Source of the DNA: Onstottus_B sp049273855
Lineage (GTDB): Bacteria > Acidobacteriota > Blastocatellia > UBA7656
Reading direction: 5' to 3'
Assembly (NCBI GenBank): GCA_049273855.1
Contig: JBASRN010000334.1
Coordinates: 1 to 11,913 of the forward strand
DNA: 11,913 nucleotides
Shown: positions 5,333-11,913 of the stretch, in pieces
Layout: the number at the start of each line of letters is the position of its first letter
Numbering within the stretch: the first letter of the stretch is position 1
Made by a program: the position numbers and the translations under genes
The notes under the pieces: generated by a model
The model's input: only the letters and a program-made list of their open reading frames with translations
Database searches by the model: none
Told to the model about the DNA's origin: nothing

Positions 5333-6208
5333 TCAGACTTTGTATCGCTGCTCGTCCGTCTGAATGTCCCGATGCACGACCCTGGTTTTGTATCCAAGTT
5401 CGGCCAACCGTCTGTTGAGCGCGTCGGCCACCATCACCGAGCGATGCCGGCCACCGGTGCAACCGACGCCGACGCTCAGGTAACTTTTACCTTCGCGCTG
5501 AAACCGCGGCAGCAAATACGCTAGCAGGTCTGCAAACCGCGCTATAGTCTCCTCTACCTCGCTCTCGGAGCGCAAGTATTCGATCACCGCCGCGTCGCGG
5601 CCGGTGAACGGACGAAGCTCGGGAATGAAGTGCGGGTTGGGAAGGAACCGAACGTCGAACAGCATGTCCAACCCGCGCGGCAGCCCGTGCCGGAATCCGA
5701 ACGACGAAATGGTGACGTTCAGTTCGTGCGCGCCTGTCCTTTCAGCAAACTGATCCTTGATGACGTCTCGCAGCGTGTGGACCGTATGTTCAGACGTATC
5801 TATCACAAAGTCCGATAGCTCACGAATCTCCCTCAGTAGTTGCCGTTCCTGCCTGATTGCCACAACAACGTCCTGGTCGGGCAAAGGATGCGGGCGCCGC
5901 GTCTCGCTATAGCGCCGAAGTAACACCTCGTCGTCGGCGTCCAAAAACAGCACCATCACGTGGACGCCCTTCTCCTTGAGTTCTTTGTGAATGCGAGGAA
6001 ACCTGCCGAGAAACTCGCGCGAGCGCACGTCGACCACCAGGGCGGTCCGGTCGATCTCGCTCGACTCGTCGCAAAGCCTGACGAAGGTAGGAATTAACTG
6101 AACAGGCAGGTTGTCGATTGAGAAGTAGCCGAGGTCTTCGAATGCTTTGAGCGCCGAGGACATCCCGGACCCCGAAACCCCGGTTATGATGACAACCGAT
6201 ACTGGCAT
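5333..6208 (-). CDS. rapZ: RapZ/YvcJ-family protein with altered P-loop
   Basis: The 291-residue product is near the usual length of RapZ (284 in E. coli). RapZ is an RNA-binding adaptor that controls amino-sugar synthesis (GlmS) in enterobacteria and a nucleotide-binding protein in others. The N-terminal half carries a P-loop-like GVSGSGMSS (11-18), in which Met16 stands where the family's catalytic lysine normally is; the codon reads ATG clearly. The Walker-B-like ALVVDVR (56-62) and the DNLP segment (32-35) are kept. The C-terminal domain has the typical FGFRHGLP (170-177), DVRFLPNP (185-192), GCTGGRHRSV (249-258) and HRD (279-281). The enterobacterial basic C-terminal tail is absent. The gene sits between hpf and a PTS IIA gene, as expected for the rpoN neighbourhood. 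No strong ribosome-binding site is visible; a heptamer repeat lies upstream. Confidence 0.93.
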   Translation of the reverse strand: MPVSVVIITGVSGSGMSSALKAFEDLGYFSIDNLPVQLIPTFVRLCDESSEIDRTALVVDVRSREFLGRFPRIHKELKEKGVHVMVLFLDADDEVLLRRYSETRRPHPLPDQDVVVAIRQERQLLREIRELSDFVIDTSEHTVHTLRDVIKDQFAERTGAHELNVTISSFGFRHGLPRGLDMLFDVRFLPNPHFIPELRPFTGRDAAVIEYLRSESEVEETIARFADLLAYLLPRFQREGKSYLSVGVGCTGGRHRSVMVADALNRRLAELGYKTRVVHRDIQTDEQRYKV

Positions 6209-6219
6209 GACAGCGGTCC

Positions 6220-6273
6220 GTGGTCAGTGGTCGGATGGGTCCGGAGTCTTCCCGGCTGGCAACTGGCCACTGG
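6220..6273. repeat. Heptamer repeats in the hpf/rapZ gap
   Basis: The units gtggtca gtggtcg (6220-6233) and, on the other side, ctggcaa ctggcca ctgg (6256-6273) both repeat every 7 bases. The right side is roughly the reverse complement of the left (cagtggtc against ggccactg), allowing an imperfect stem. Nearly the same word, gtggcca, recurs upstream of the Lpt genes at 11853-11866. Confidence 0.6.
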
Positions 6274-6274
6274 T

Positions 6275-6808
6275 TTATGGTTCGATAAGGCCGAAGTTCC
6301 CGTCGGTTCGATGGTAAAGCACGCCGACACGGTTGGTCTCCGCGTCACGGAACACGATGAACTGATCCTTTGAATCTCCGAGTTCGAGTGCGGCTTCCTC
6401 GGCGGTCATCGGCTTCACGCGGTACCGGCGCGCGACAATGATCCGAGGCGCGTTCGGCGCCGCTTCGACGACACCGCCGGGAACCGGCGCGACCTCTCTC
6501 ACCGAAGTTCGCGCGCGCTTCTTTGTCTTGAACTTGTCTTTAACGCGAAGCGCCTGCTTCTGGACTTTGGCCGCTGCGGAGGTGACCGCCTGGCTCAGGT
6601 CGGTGTTCTCGTCAACTCCGGTGAACACGTGTTCGCGCCAATAGATAACGATCTCCGCGCGCTTGCGATGTTTCTCTGACGATACCGTCACGTGCCCGCG
6701 AATCGGGGCAGAATTGAGCACGCGGTCGAGTTTCCTAAGCTCCTTCATCGCCAGCTGCTCGACTGCCGGAGTTACTTCAATGTGGCGGCCGGTGAACTCG
6801 AATTCCAT
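6275..6808 (-). CDS. hpf: Ribosome hibernation promoting factor, long form
   Basis: The 177-residue product is a long-form HPF. The N-terminal S30AE domain (about 1-100; starts MEFEFTGRHIEVTPAVEQ) would bind the 30S decoding region and block mRNA and tRNA. A Val/Pro/Ala linker follows (about 104-118). The C-terminal dimerisation domain (about 121-177; RRYRVKPMTAEEAALEL ... LYHRTDGNFGLIEP) in long HPFs joins two 70S ribosomes into inactive 100S dimers. The ATG is preceded by AGGGAG at good spacing. It lies directly downstream of rpoN, its usual neighbour in Gram-negative bacteria. In relatives it is expressed in stationary phase; no separate promoter was identified in the 96-base gap, which is mostly an inverted heptamer repeat. 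Confidence 0.95.
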   Translation of the reverse strand: MEFEFTGRHIEVTPAVEQLAMKELRKLDRVLNSAPIRGHVTVSSEKHRKRAEIVIYWREHVFTGVDENTDLSQAVTSAAAKVQKQALRVKDKFKTKKRARTSVREVAPVPGGVVEAAPNAPRIIVARRYRVKPMTAEEAALELGDSKDQFIVFRDAETNRVGVLYHRTDGNFGLIEP

Positions 6809-6826
6809 TTCGTCTCCCTCTCAACT

Positions 6827-6905
6827 GCGGATTGCGTATTGCGGATTGCGATGGAGAACTGAGTTCGGGAATTCTTTTCGAAATCCGCAATCCGCAATTC
6901 GCAAT
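6827..6905. repeat. Long inverted repeat of heptamers in the rpoN/hpf gap
   Basis: The left arm is gcggatt gcgtatt gcggatt gcg (6827-6850) and the right arm aatccgc aatccgc aattcgc aat (6882-6905). Over 20 bases (6831-6850 against 6886-6905) the arms are complementary except for one position, with a 35-base loop. The right arm runs into the rpoN stop codon (6905-6907). The transcript would carry a strong hairpin immediately after rpoN. No U-run follows in the minus direction, so it is more likely a processing, stability or recombination element than an intrinsic terminator. Confidence 0.85.
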
Positions 6906-8467
6906 CATACGATGGCGCGGCGCTCGCGCGAGCCGGGGATTCGCATCTGGTCGCGGTACTTGGCTACGGTGCGGCGGCTCAACCTCACTCCATCTCGCGC
7001 CAGCCGCTTGGCTATTTCATCATCGGTGATGGGATGGTGCGGGTCCTCGGCTTCGATCATCTTTTTTATCTTGAGCTTCAGCACCCGCGTGGACACGTCT
7101 TCGCCCGTGTCGCTGCGCATCCCCTCGGTGAAGAAACGCCGCAACTCGTAGACGCCCTGCGGTGTGTTGACGTACTTGCGATTGACCACGCGAGAGACCG
7201 TGCTCAAGTGCATTCCGATGTCTTCCGCCACGTCCTTGAGCATCATCGGCTTCAGGTGCTCGACGCCGTGGTCCAGAAAATCGCTCTGTCGTTCGACGAT
7301 GGAAAGACACACCCGATAGATCGTCTGACGCCGGTGTTCGATGTTCTTTAGCAGATCCACCGCCGAGCGGAATCGCTCTTTGATGTAGTCGCGAGTCTCC
7401 TTTGTCGAGTCTTTTGACTCCATCATCTGCCGATAGGTCCGGTTGATTCGGAGATGCGGCATTCCGTCGTCCTCGAATCGGATCATGTAGCCGTCGCCAA
7501 CCTTCTCGATAGTCACTTCTGGCACGACCAACTGCGCCTCGTCCGACGAGTACTTGCGCCCAGGCTTGGGATCGAGCTTCTTGATGAGTTCCATCTCTTC
7601 GAGGACTTGTTCGAGAGGAGCGCCCAGTGTCTTGGCAAGCTCGGGCAGCTTGTGAGTTTGAAGGCTCTCCAGGTGATCTTCCACCATTCTCACAGCCAGC
7701 CGGTCGCCGAAACCGTAGTAGGCCAGCTGAAGAAGCAGCGACTCGCGCACGTCGCGCGCCGCTACGCCGACCGGATCCAGGAACTGAACAATCCGCAGAG
7801 CCTGCTCGACAACTTCTATCGGCCACGGCCCCATCGCGGCAATCTCTTCGACTGTCGCGTCCAGAAATCCGGTGTTCTCGTCGAGGTTCCCGATTATCGC
7901 TTCGCCCGCGGCCAGCACGTCTTCCGAAGAGTCGGTCAGGTGGAGCTGCCAGATCAACTGTTCCTGAAGCGACTGGCGGCGAGTCAACATGTTCTCGAAC
8001 GAAACCTCGTCCTTAGCTTCGTACTCATGCGTCTTGTAACCTGGATCCAGGTACTCTTCGAAGGTTGACCCGAAGTCGACTTCTTGAAAGGAATCACGCT
8101 CGCGATCCGGTTCCGCCTCGCCGTCGATTGGACCCGGCTCGACAGAGCTTGAAGTCACCGCTTCGGCGTCACTCACCGGTGCGAGATCGGCGCCTGCGCC
8201 GGCCTGTGGGGTGGCGCTCTCGGCGGGCGCGGTGAGGTCGGCGGTCGTCGCGTCTATGCTTGACACATCATCGGCAAGTGACGAGGTTTCATCGGCGCCT
8301 TCACCGGGCGCGACTTCGTCGAGGACCGGGTTGGCGGACAATTCCGCCGTCACCATATCGGCAAGCTCGAGCTTGGTCATTGCCAAGAGCTCGATCCGCT
8401 GGCGCATTTGCGGCGTCAGCACCAGCCGCTGTGAAAGGGTATTCGCGAGGTATGGCTTAACCGACAT
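6905..8467 (-). CDS. rpoN: RNA polymerase sigma-54 factor
   Basis: The 520-residue product is sigma-54, which recognises -24/-12 promoters and needs an AAA+ activator to open DNA. Region I is clear at the N-terminus (LANTLSQRLVLTPQMRQRIE ... ANPVLDE, about 7-51). An acidic, Ala/Ser-rich region II linker follows (about 52-136). The core-binding region III comes next (about 155-390). The helix-turn-helix for the -12 element lies at LKDVAEDIGMHLSTVSRVVN (about 410-429). The RpoN box SRRTVAKYRD (497-506) is followed by the short end QMRIPGSRERRAIV. The start is the ATG for MSVKPYLANTL; the frame is open 14 codons further, but that part is repeat DNA and unlike sigma-54. Only a weak GAG precedes the ATG. 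It lies 74 bases after lptB, the classical order. Confidence 0.97.
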   Translation of the reverse strand: MSVKPYLANTLSQRLVLTPQMRQRIELLAMTKLELADMVTAELSANPVLDEVAPGEGADETSSLADDVSSIDATTADLTAPAESATPQAGAGADLAPVSDAEAVTSSSVEPGPIDGEAEPDRERDSFQEVDFGSTFEEYLDPGYKTHEYEAKDEVSFENMLTRRQSLQEQLIWQLHLTDSSEDVLAAGEAIIGNLDENTGFLDATVEEIAAMGPWPIEVVEQALRIVQFLDPVGVAARDVRESLLLQLAYYGFGDRLAVRMVEDHLESLQTHKLPELAKTLGAPLEQVLEEMELIKKLDPKPGRKYSSDEAQLVVPEVTIEKVGDGYMIRFEDDGMPHLRINRTYRQMMESKDSTKETRDYIKERFRSAVDLLKNIEHRRQTIYRVCLSIVERQSDFLDHGVEHLKPMMLKDVAEDIGMHLSTVSRVVNRKYVNTPQGVYELRRFFTEGMRSDTGEDVSTRVLKLKIKKMIEAEDPHHPITDDEIAKRLARDGVRLSRRTVAKYRDQMRIPGSRERRAIV

Positions 8468-8474
8468 CTCTAAC

Positions 8475-8527
8475 AAGGCGAAAGGCAAAAGCGAAAGTCG
8501 AAAGAGCAACGCGCGTCTTTCCGCCTT
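8475..8527. repeat. Heptamer repeats in the lptB/rpoN gap
   Basis: Degenerate units aaggcga aaggcaa aagcgaa agtcgaa agagcaa (8475-8509) repeat every 7 bases. A facing copy, ctttccgcctt (8517-8527), is the reverse complement of aaggcgaaag with one extra base and could pair with the first unit. The repeat occupies most of the gap, directly before the rpoN start. Confidence 0.6.
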
Positions 8528-8541
8528 CTAGCTCTTGCCCC

Positions 8542-9354
8542 TCACATTCTGAAGTTCTCTCCCAGATATACTCGTTTTACTTCTTCGTCCTGCGTAAGCT
8601 CGTCGGGCGTTCCGGCTCGGAATATCTGCCCGTCGTTAATTATATACGCTCTGTCGGTAATCGCCAGAGTCTCACGCACGTTGTGATCGGTTATCAGCAC
8701 ACCGATCCCGCGCGCTCTGAGCTTCTGTAAAATCTTTTGTATGTCACTGACCGCGAGCGGATCGATGCCGGCGAACGGCTCGTCGAGGAGGATAAAGCGC
8801 GGTTCGATCACAAGGCATCGCGCGATCTCGGTCCGCCGCCGCTCGCCGCCCGACAACTGGTACGCCCTGGTGTGACGCACGTAAGCGATGTCGAGCTCGC
8901 TCAACAAAGATTCGAGACGATGCTCGCGCTCGGGCTTGGTAAGCGGAAGCGTCTGAAGCACGAGCATGATGTTGTCTTCGACCGTCAGCTTCCGAAACAC
9001 CGACGCTTCCTGCGGCAAGTAGCTGATCCCGTTGCGCGCGCGCAGGTACATCGGAAGACGGGAAATGTCCTTTGAATCGAGATATACGACGCCGCTGTCC
9101 GGTCTTTCAAGCCCGACAATCATGTAGAAGATCGTCGTCTTGCCGGCGCCGTTTGGACCCAGCAGACCAACGATCTCAGTCTGGCGAATGTCGAGCGAAA
9201 CGTTGTCGACGACCGTGCGCTTGCGGTAGGATTTTCTAAGGCCTTCGACACCAAGCACGCTGACCTGCTCGATAAGACTTATTACGTTTTGTTGGGCTTG
9301 AGGCTGGTTGATTTTTTCGGCTTGAGACGCGGCCAAGGACACTTCTTTCACCAT
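8542..9354 (-). CDS. lptB: LPS export ABC transporter ATP-binding protein LptB
   Basis: The 270-residue product is the cytoplasmic ATPase that drives LPS extraction from the inner membrane with LptF/LptG and passes it to LptC. Motifs: Walker A GPNGAGKT (66-73), Q-loop Gln115 in YLPQEASVF (typical LptB), signature LSGGERRR (167-174), Walker B FILLDEPFAGIDP with Asp191 and Glu192, and switch His224 in ITDHNVRET. These segments are characteristic of LptB rather than of other ABC ATPases. About 33 residues precede the usual LptB start; a GTG at 9258 would give a standard length of 238, so the N-terminus is uncertain. The gene follows the LptC-LptA fusion by 16 bases. lptF and lptG are not in the window. 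Confidence 0.95.
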   Translation of the reverse strand: MVKEVSLAASQAEKINQPQAQQNVISLIEQVSVLGVEGLRKSYRKRTVVDNVSLDIRQTEIVGLLGPNGAGKTTIFYMIVGLERPDSGVVYLDSKDISRLPMYLRARNGISYLPQEASVFRKLTVEDNIMLVLQTLPLTKPEREHRLESLLSELDIAYVRHTRAYQLSGGERRRTEIARCLVIEPRFILLDEPFAGIDPLAVSDIQKILQKLRARGIGVLITDHNVRETLAITDRAYIINDGQIFRAGTPDELTQDEEVKRVYLGENFRM

Positions 9355-9370
9355 CTGTTCCGCTGCTGAC

Positions 9371-11821
9371 CTACTTGTCTTTTTTCAAACGATGAGATGA
9401 TCTAACACGGCCCGTGCCTTGTTGATTTTCGACGAAGACTCTATCATCGCGGCTGTAGAACGTCAATTGAGAACCCAACGTAGATCCCTTCTCGACGTCA
9501 TCAACTCTCGCGCTCTTTCCTGATAAAACAGCGCGGCCGTCAGAGGCAGTGTATACAAGCTTATCCCCCACCCCGCGTCTTCCCGGCTGCGTGAGCACCA
9601 CACTTCCTTCGGCGTTAAGGTGATCTACTTCATTGCTGTCCTCCATCAAGTACACATCGACCTTCGACCCTTCGATGTGGTCCTCGCCCTGACGCGCTTT
9701 CACGCTGCCTTCGTAATGAACCAGCCTGGCTTCGTCGGAGTAAAACATCCTATCCGACTGAGCGAACCCGGGCACAGCTTCACGTTTGCCTGGCGAGGTT
9801 TCACGCTTCGTCTGATAAAGCGCGCTGTCCACGTTTCCGATCGCCACCATTCGCTTGTCTTCCTTGTATAGCTCGATGCGATCGGCTTTCACAAAGTTGT
9901 CGTCCTGCCAGCCGCGCGCGTTCTCGGTGTACACGGCTATGCCGTCGGCGTTGCGGGCGTCGGCTCGCGCGGCGGTGATGAATACCGGCGACTTTGTGTT
10001 CTGGAAAGGCGTCGAGTCGTTTGTGCTTTCGTTGCTATAGTAGGTCGTGCGCACGTCGCCGCGCGCGTGCGTCTCGTCCTTTCCCCGATCGTAGTCGATC
10101 TCGTCGGCCTGAGTGCGGCTCTTGGCATCCCACACCATCGGCCGGCGCCCGCGCAGGTTGAGGATCTCTTTTTGCCCGTCGTAGATTGCCCGCTCGGAGA
10201 CCGCGTTGCGATCGCCCTCGTTGTACTTGAAGTCGCCTTCCTGGATCACTCGCTCGATGTCTTGCGAGTCGGTAAGAAAATCGGCGGTCGCCGTCCTGCT
10301 TGTAGTCACACGAAGCGGATGAGCATCCGCGACCAGCGCTTCGATCTCGACCTTGACGCCGCCCCCCGCGTTAAAGTGGCTGATCCTGTTCCCCTCTTCA
10401 TAAAACTCGGCGTTCATCCTTGGCGAGCGGATGGTCTTTTTGTCTGCGCGGCCTTCGGCGCGAACCGGCGTGACCGTCATGACCGCGTCGCCGGTTGCAT
10501 CGGCGGTCTTGACGTTGCGGCCATCCGGATAGAACTGGAGCGATATGGCGCCGGCTTTGATCTCGCGCTCGGTCCCGTTGGGTTGAGCCGGGAGAGCGTG
10601 GATTTGAACGGCCGCGTTGCCCAAAGCATTGATTGTGTCAACGACATTGCCCAGGGGCCCATCGATAAACGTAGCCTCGAGGTTGTCGGCGCGGCCTTCT
10701 CTCGACGGCGGCGGACCCAGAGATCGGGTATGTGCCCCGCCGGCCGCGACCGCTCGCGCGAGTTGGTGCGAATCCGGATTAAAGAAGAAATCCATGTCTG
10801 GCGACGAGATCTCAACCTTGTCGAGTTGTTTGAGATTAGACGCCCCGCGTGCTTCGATTCGCTCGATGCGGTTGCCGGCATCGAAGTAGGCGGTCATGCG
10901 CTGCGCTCGCATTTCATCCTTTGCCCGCGTGACGAGCGCATTACCCTCGAAGCTCGCGTGATGTTCCCTCTTGTCCAGCCGAGCCGACTCGCTGCGTATT
11001 TGCGTCGGCTCCTTTGGTGTTGTGTTCGGATCTCCCGATTGCGAGCCCGCGTTTCCTTTCGCTCCCTTGTTTTTGCCTTCTTTTGAAGGAGTGGCTTTCG
11101 CTATCGCTTCGCGCGCGCGCTGTCTCTCAAGCTTACGCGCCCGCTTGTGAGCCTTGCGGGCGGCGCGCTGTTCGGGCGTCTCGTCGCGACGCTTGTCTGC
11201 GCGAGCCTTTCTCTTTGTGACCGATCCGTCGCTCAACTGCTCGGCCCTCATAGTCACGGCGACGTCCTTATAAAGATGAACCCGTTCGTCGGAGGCTTCT
11301 ATCAGCATCCCCGTCGCGCGGCCGAAGAGACTCTTGTTCTCGAATTCGACCAGCTCTTTGGTGTCAACAGTGTTCTTGCCTTGATCGTAGTGGAGATAGC
11401 CGGTCTTGACCGTGAGTCCTTCCGAGGTTATCACCACGACGTTCGAGATGAACTCGACGTCGAGCTTCTGGAGATCGGAAGGATCGCTCACCTTAGCGCG
11501 ATCCGAAGTCACGACATCGCGACGAGCCCCGTCGGAGCCGTACGATTCGAGTCTAACCTGTTCGAGCTCGTGCGTGCCGTCCTCATAGCTCCTGTCCGTG
11601 CCGGAAGTAAGCAGGAATCTCACGCGGCCGTCGACCTGATGCGCGTAGCGTGTGTTGGTGAAGACTGCGACGACTTTGCCCTGGAGTTTTGGACGGCCGT
11701 CCGGCTCGACGGCGACGCCCTGGCTGCGAATCACCAGATAGACGGCCAGCGCCGACGCTATCGCGATAAACAAAGCAAGCGCTGCGATTCTTCCTGCTGA
11801 TACCAGCTTTACCCGAATCAT
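9371..11821 (-). CDS. lptC: LptC-LptA-like fusion, LPS transport bridge protein
   Basis: This 816-residue protein combines parts that are usually separate. A single N-terminal membrane anchor (about 12-32) leads into an LptC-like periplasmic domain (about 45-195), including GLTVKTGYLHYDQG and GRATGMLIEAS. A very basic, low-complexity linker follows (about 203-272, rich in Lys, Arg and Ala). Then come several OstA/LptA-like beta-jellyroll units to the C-terminus. The clearest are near 275-330 (ASFEGNALV ... RMTAYFD ... IERIEARG) and about 640-806, whose end (DKLVYTASDGRAVLSG ... LTFYSRDDRVFVEN) is a classical LptA ending. Predicted role: take LPS from the LptBFG complex and form all or much of the periplasmic bridge to LptD. 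LptC alone is about 190 residues and LptA about 185. ATG 11821 is used; a GTG at 11839 is possible, and neither has a clear ribosome-binding site. Confidence 0.88.
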   Translation of the reverse strand: MIRVKLVSAGRIAALALFIAIASALAVYLVIRSQGVAVEPDGRPKLQGKVVAVFTNTRYAHQVDGRVRFLLTSGTDRSYEDGTHELEQVRLESYGSDGARRDVVTSDRAKVSDPSDLQKLDVEFISNVVVITSEGLTVKTGYLHYDQGKNTVDTKELVEFENKSLFGRATGMLIEASDERVHLYKDVAVTMRAEQLSDGSVTKRKARADKRRDETPEQRAARKAHKRARKLERQRAREAIAKATPSKEGKNKGAKGNAGSQSGDPNTTPKEPTQIRSESARLDKREHHASFEGNALVTRAKDEMRAQRMTAYFDAGNRIERIEARGASNLKQLDKVEISSPDMDFFFNPDSHQLARAVAAGGAHTRSLGPPPSREGRADNLEATFIDGPLGNVVDTINALGNAAVQIHALPAQPNGTEREIKAGAISLQFYPDGRNVKTADATGDAVMTVTPVRAEGRADKKTIRSPRMNAEFYEEGNRISHFNAGGGVKVEIEALVADAHPLRVTTSRTATADFLTDSQDIERVIQEGDFKYNEGDRNAVSERAIYDGQKEILNLRGRRPMVWDAKSRTQADEIDYDRGKDETHARGDVRTTYYSNESTNDSTPFQNTKSPVFITAARADARNADGIAVYTENARGWQDDNFVKADRIELYKEDKRMVAIGNVDSALYQTKRETSPGKREAVPGFAQSDRMFYSDEARLVHYEGSVKARQGEDHIEGSKVDVYLMEDSNEVDHLNAEGSVVLTQPGRRGVGDKLVYTASDGRAVLSGKSARVDDVEKGSTLGSQLTFYSRDDRVFVENQQGTGRVRSSHRLKKDK

Positions 11822-11851
11822 CAACTGGGATTCTTGCACGCAGCAACGATC

Positions 11852-11913
11852 GGTGGCCAGTGGCCAGGGAAAGGAAGATCGAGGATAGAAGATCGAGGAT
11901 TGTAGATCACGAT
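11852..11913. repeat. Two heptamer repeat tracts upstream of the Lpt genes
   Basis: The first tract is gtggcca gtggcca (11853-11866). The second is gaagatc gaggata gaagatc gaggatt gtagatc acgat (11874-11913), a 14-bp unit made of two related heptamers, running to the window edge. The promoter of the operon, if it lies here, was not recognisable. Confidence 0.75.

Noticed and set aside
7020..8068. Long open frames on both strands overlapping rpoN
   Set aside because: Sigma-54 motifs are continuous through the region; the other frames show Arg/Ala/Ser-rich translations without motifs.
8468..8509. Upstream start for sigma-54 at 8509
   Set aside because: The added residues come from heptamer repeat DNA; known sigma-54 proteins start close to the MSVKPYLANTL-type sequence.
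10067..11086. Open plus-strand frame of 339 codons opposite the LptC-LptA fusion
   Set aside because: It is the antisense of a clearly recognised gene in GC-rich DNA, has no ribosome-binding site or familiar motif, and its composition is that of a shadow frame.
4741..11913. CRISPR array or transposon ends as the source of the intergenic repeats
   Set aside because: The units are only 7 bases, degenerate, without unique spacers, and there is no transposase or terminal repeat pair bounding a gene.

Overview
The window is moderately GC-rich bacterial DNA from a didermic (outer-membrane) organism. It carries lipopolysaccharide-export genes (an LptC-LptA fusion and LptB) followed by rpoN, hpf and rapZ, an order widely conserved in Gram-negative bacteria. 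The very long LptC-LptA fusion, a mannose-type PTS IIA placed after rapZ, and heptamer-rich intergenic DNA suggest an Acidobacteriota relative. That assignment is an inference from gene content, not a measured phylogeny.

Main block, minus strand, about 11.8 kb down to 2.7 kb: lptC-lptA fusion, lptB, rpoN, hpf, rapZ, PTS EIIA (Man family), oppD, oppF. All eight point the same way. The gaps are 16, 74, 96, 66, 64 and 61 bases, and oppD/oppF overlap by 3 bases, so this may be one long transcription unit. It joins envelope biogenesis (Lpt), a global sigma factor (sigma-54), ribosome hibernation (HPF), PTS/RapZ-type regulation and the two ATPases of a peptide importer whose permeases and binding protein are absent here. 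Every gap of 60-100 bases in this block, and the DNA upstream of it, holds degenerate tandem repeats with a 7-bp period, often as facing inverted copies. This is the most striking non-coding structure in the window.

Left part: a plus-strand NYN/LabA-like PIN-fold protein converges on oppF. Beyond it lie three small minus-strand genes, all with apparent export signals: a three-repeat BNR/Asp-box beta-propeller-type protein, an unrecognised secreted protein, and a small protein with two YHS/TRASH-like Cys-rich metal-binding modules. Good sigma-70-like -10 boxes precede the last two, so they look separately transcribed.

No rRNA, tRNA, CRISPR array, insertion sequence, phage gene or complete recognisable riboswitch was seen. 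I found no convincing new multi-gene system. The best leads are the heptamer repeats, a RapZ whose P-loop lysine is replaced by methionine, and the large Lpt fusion.
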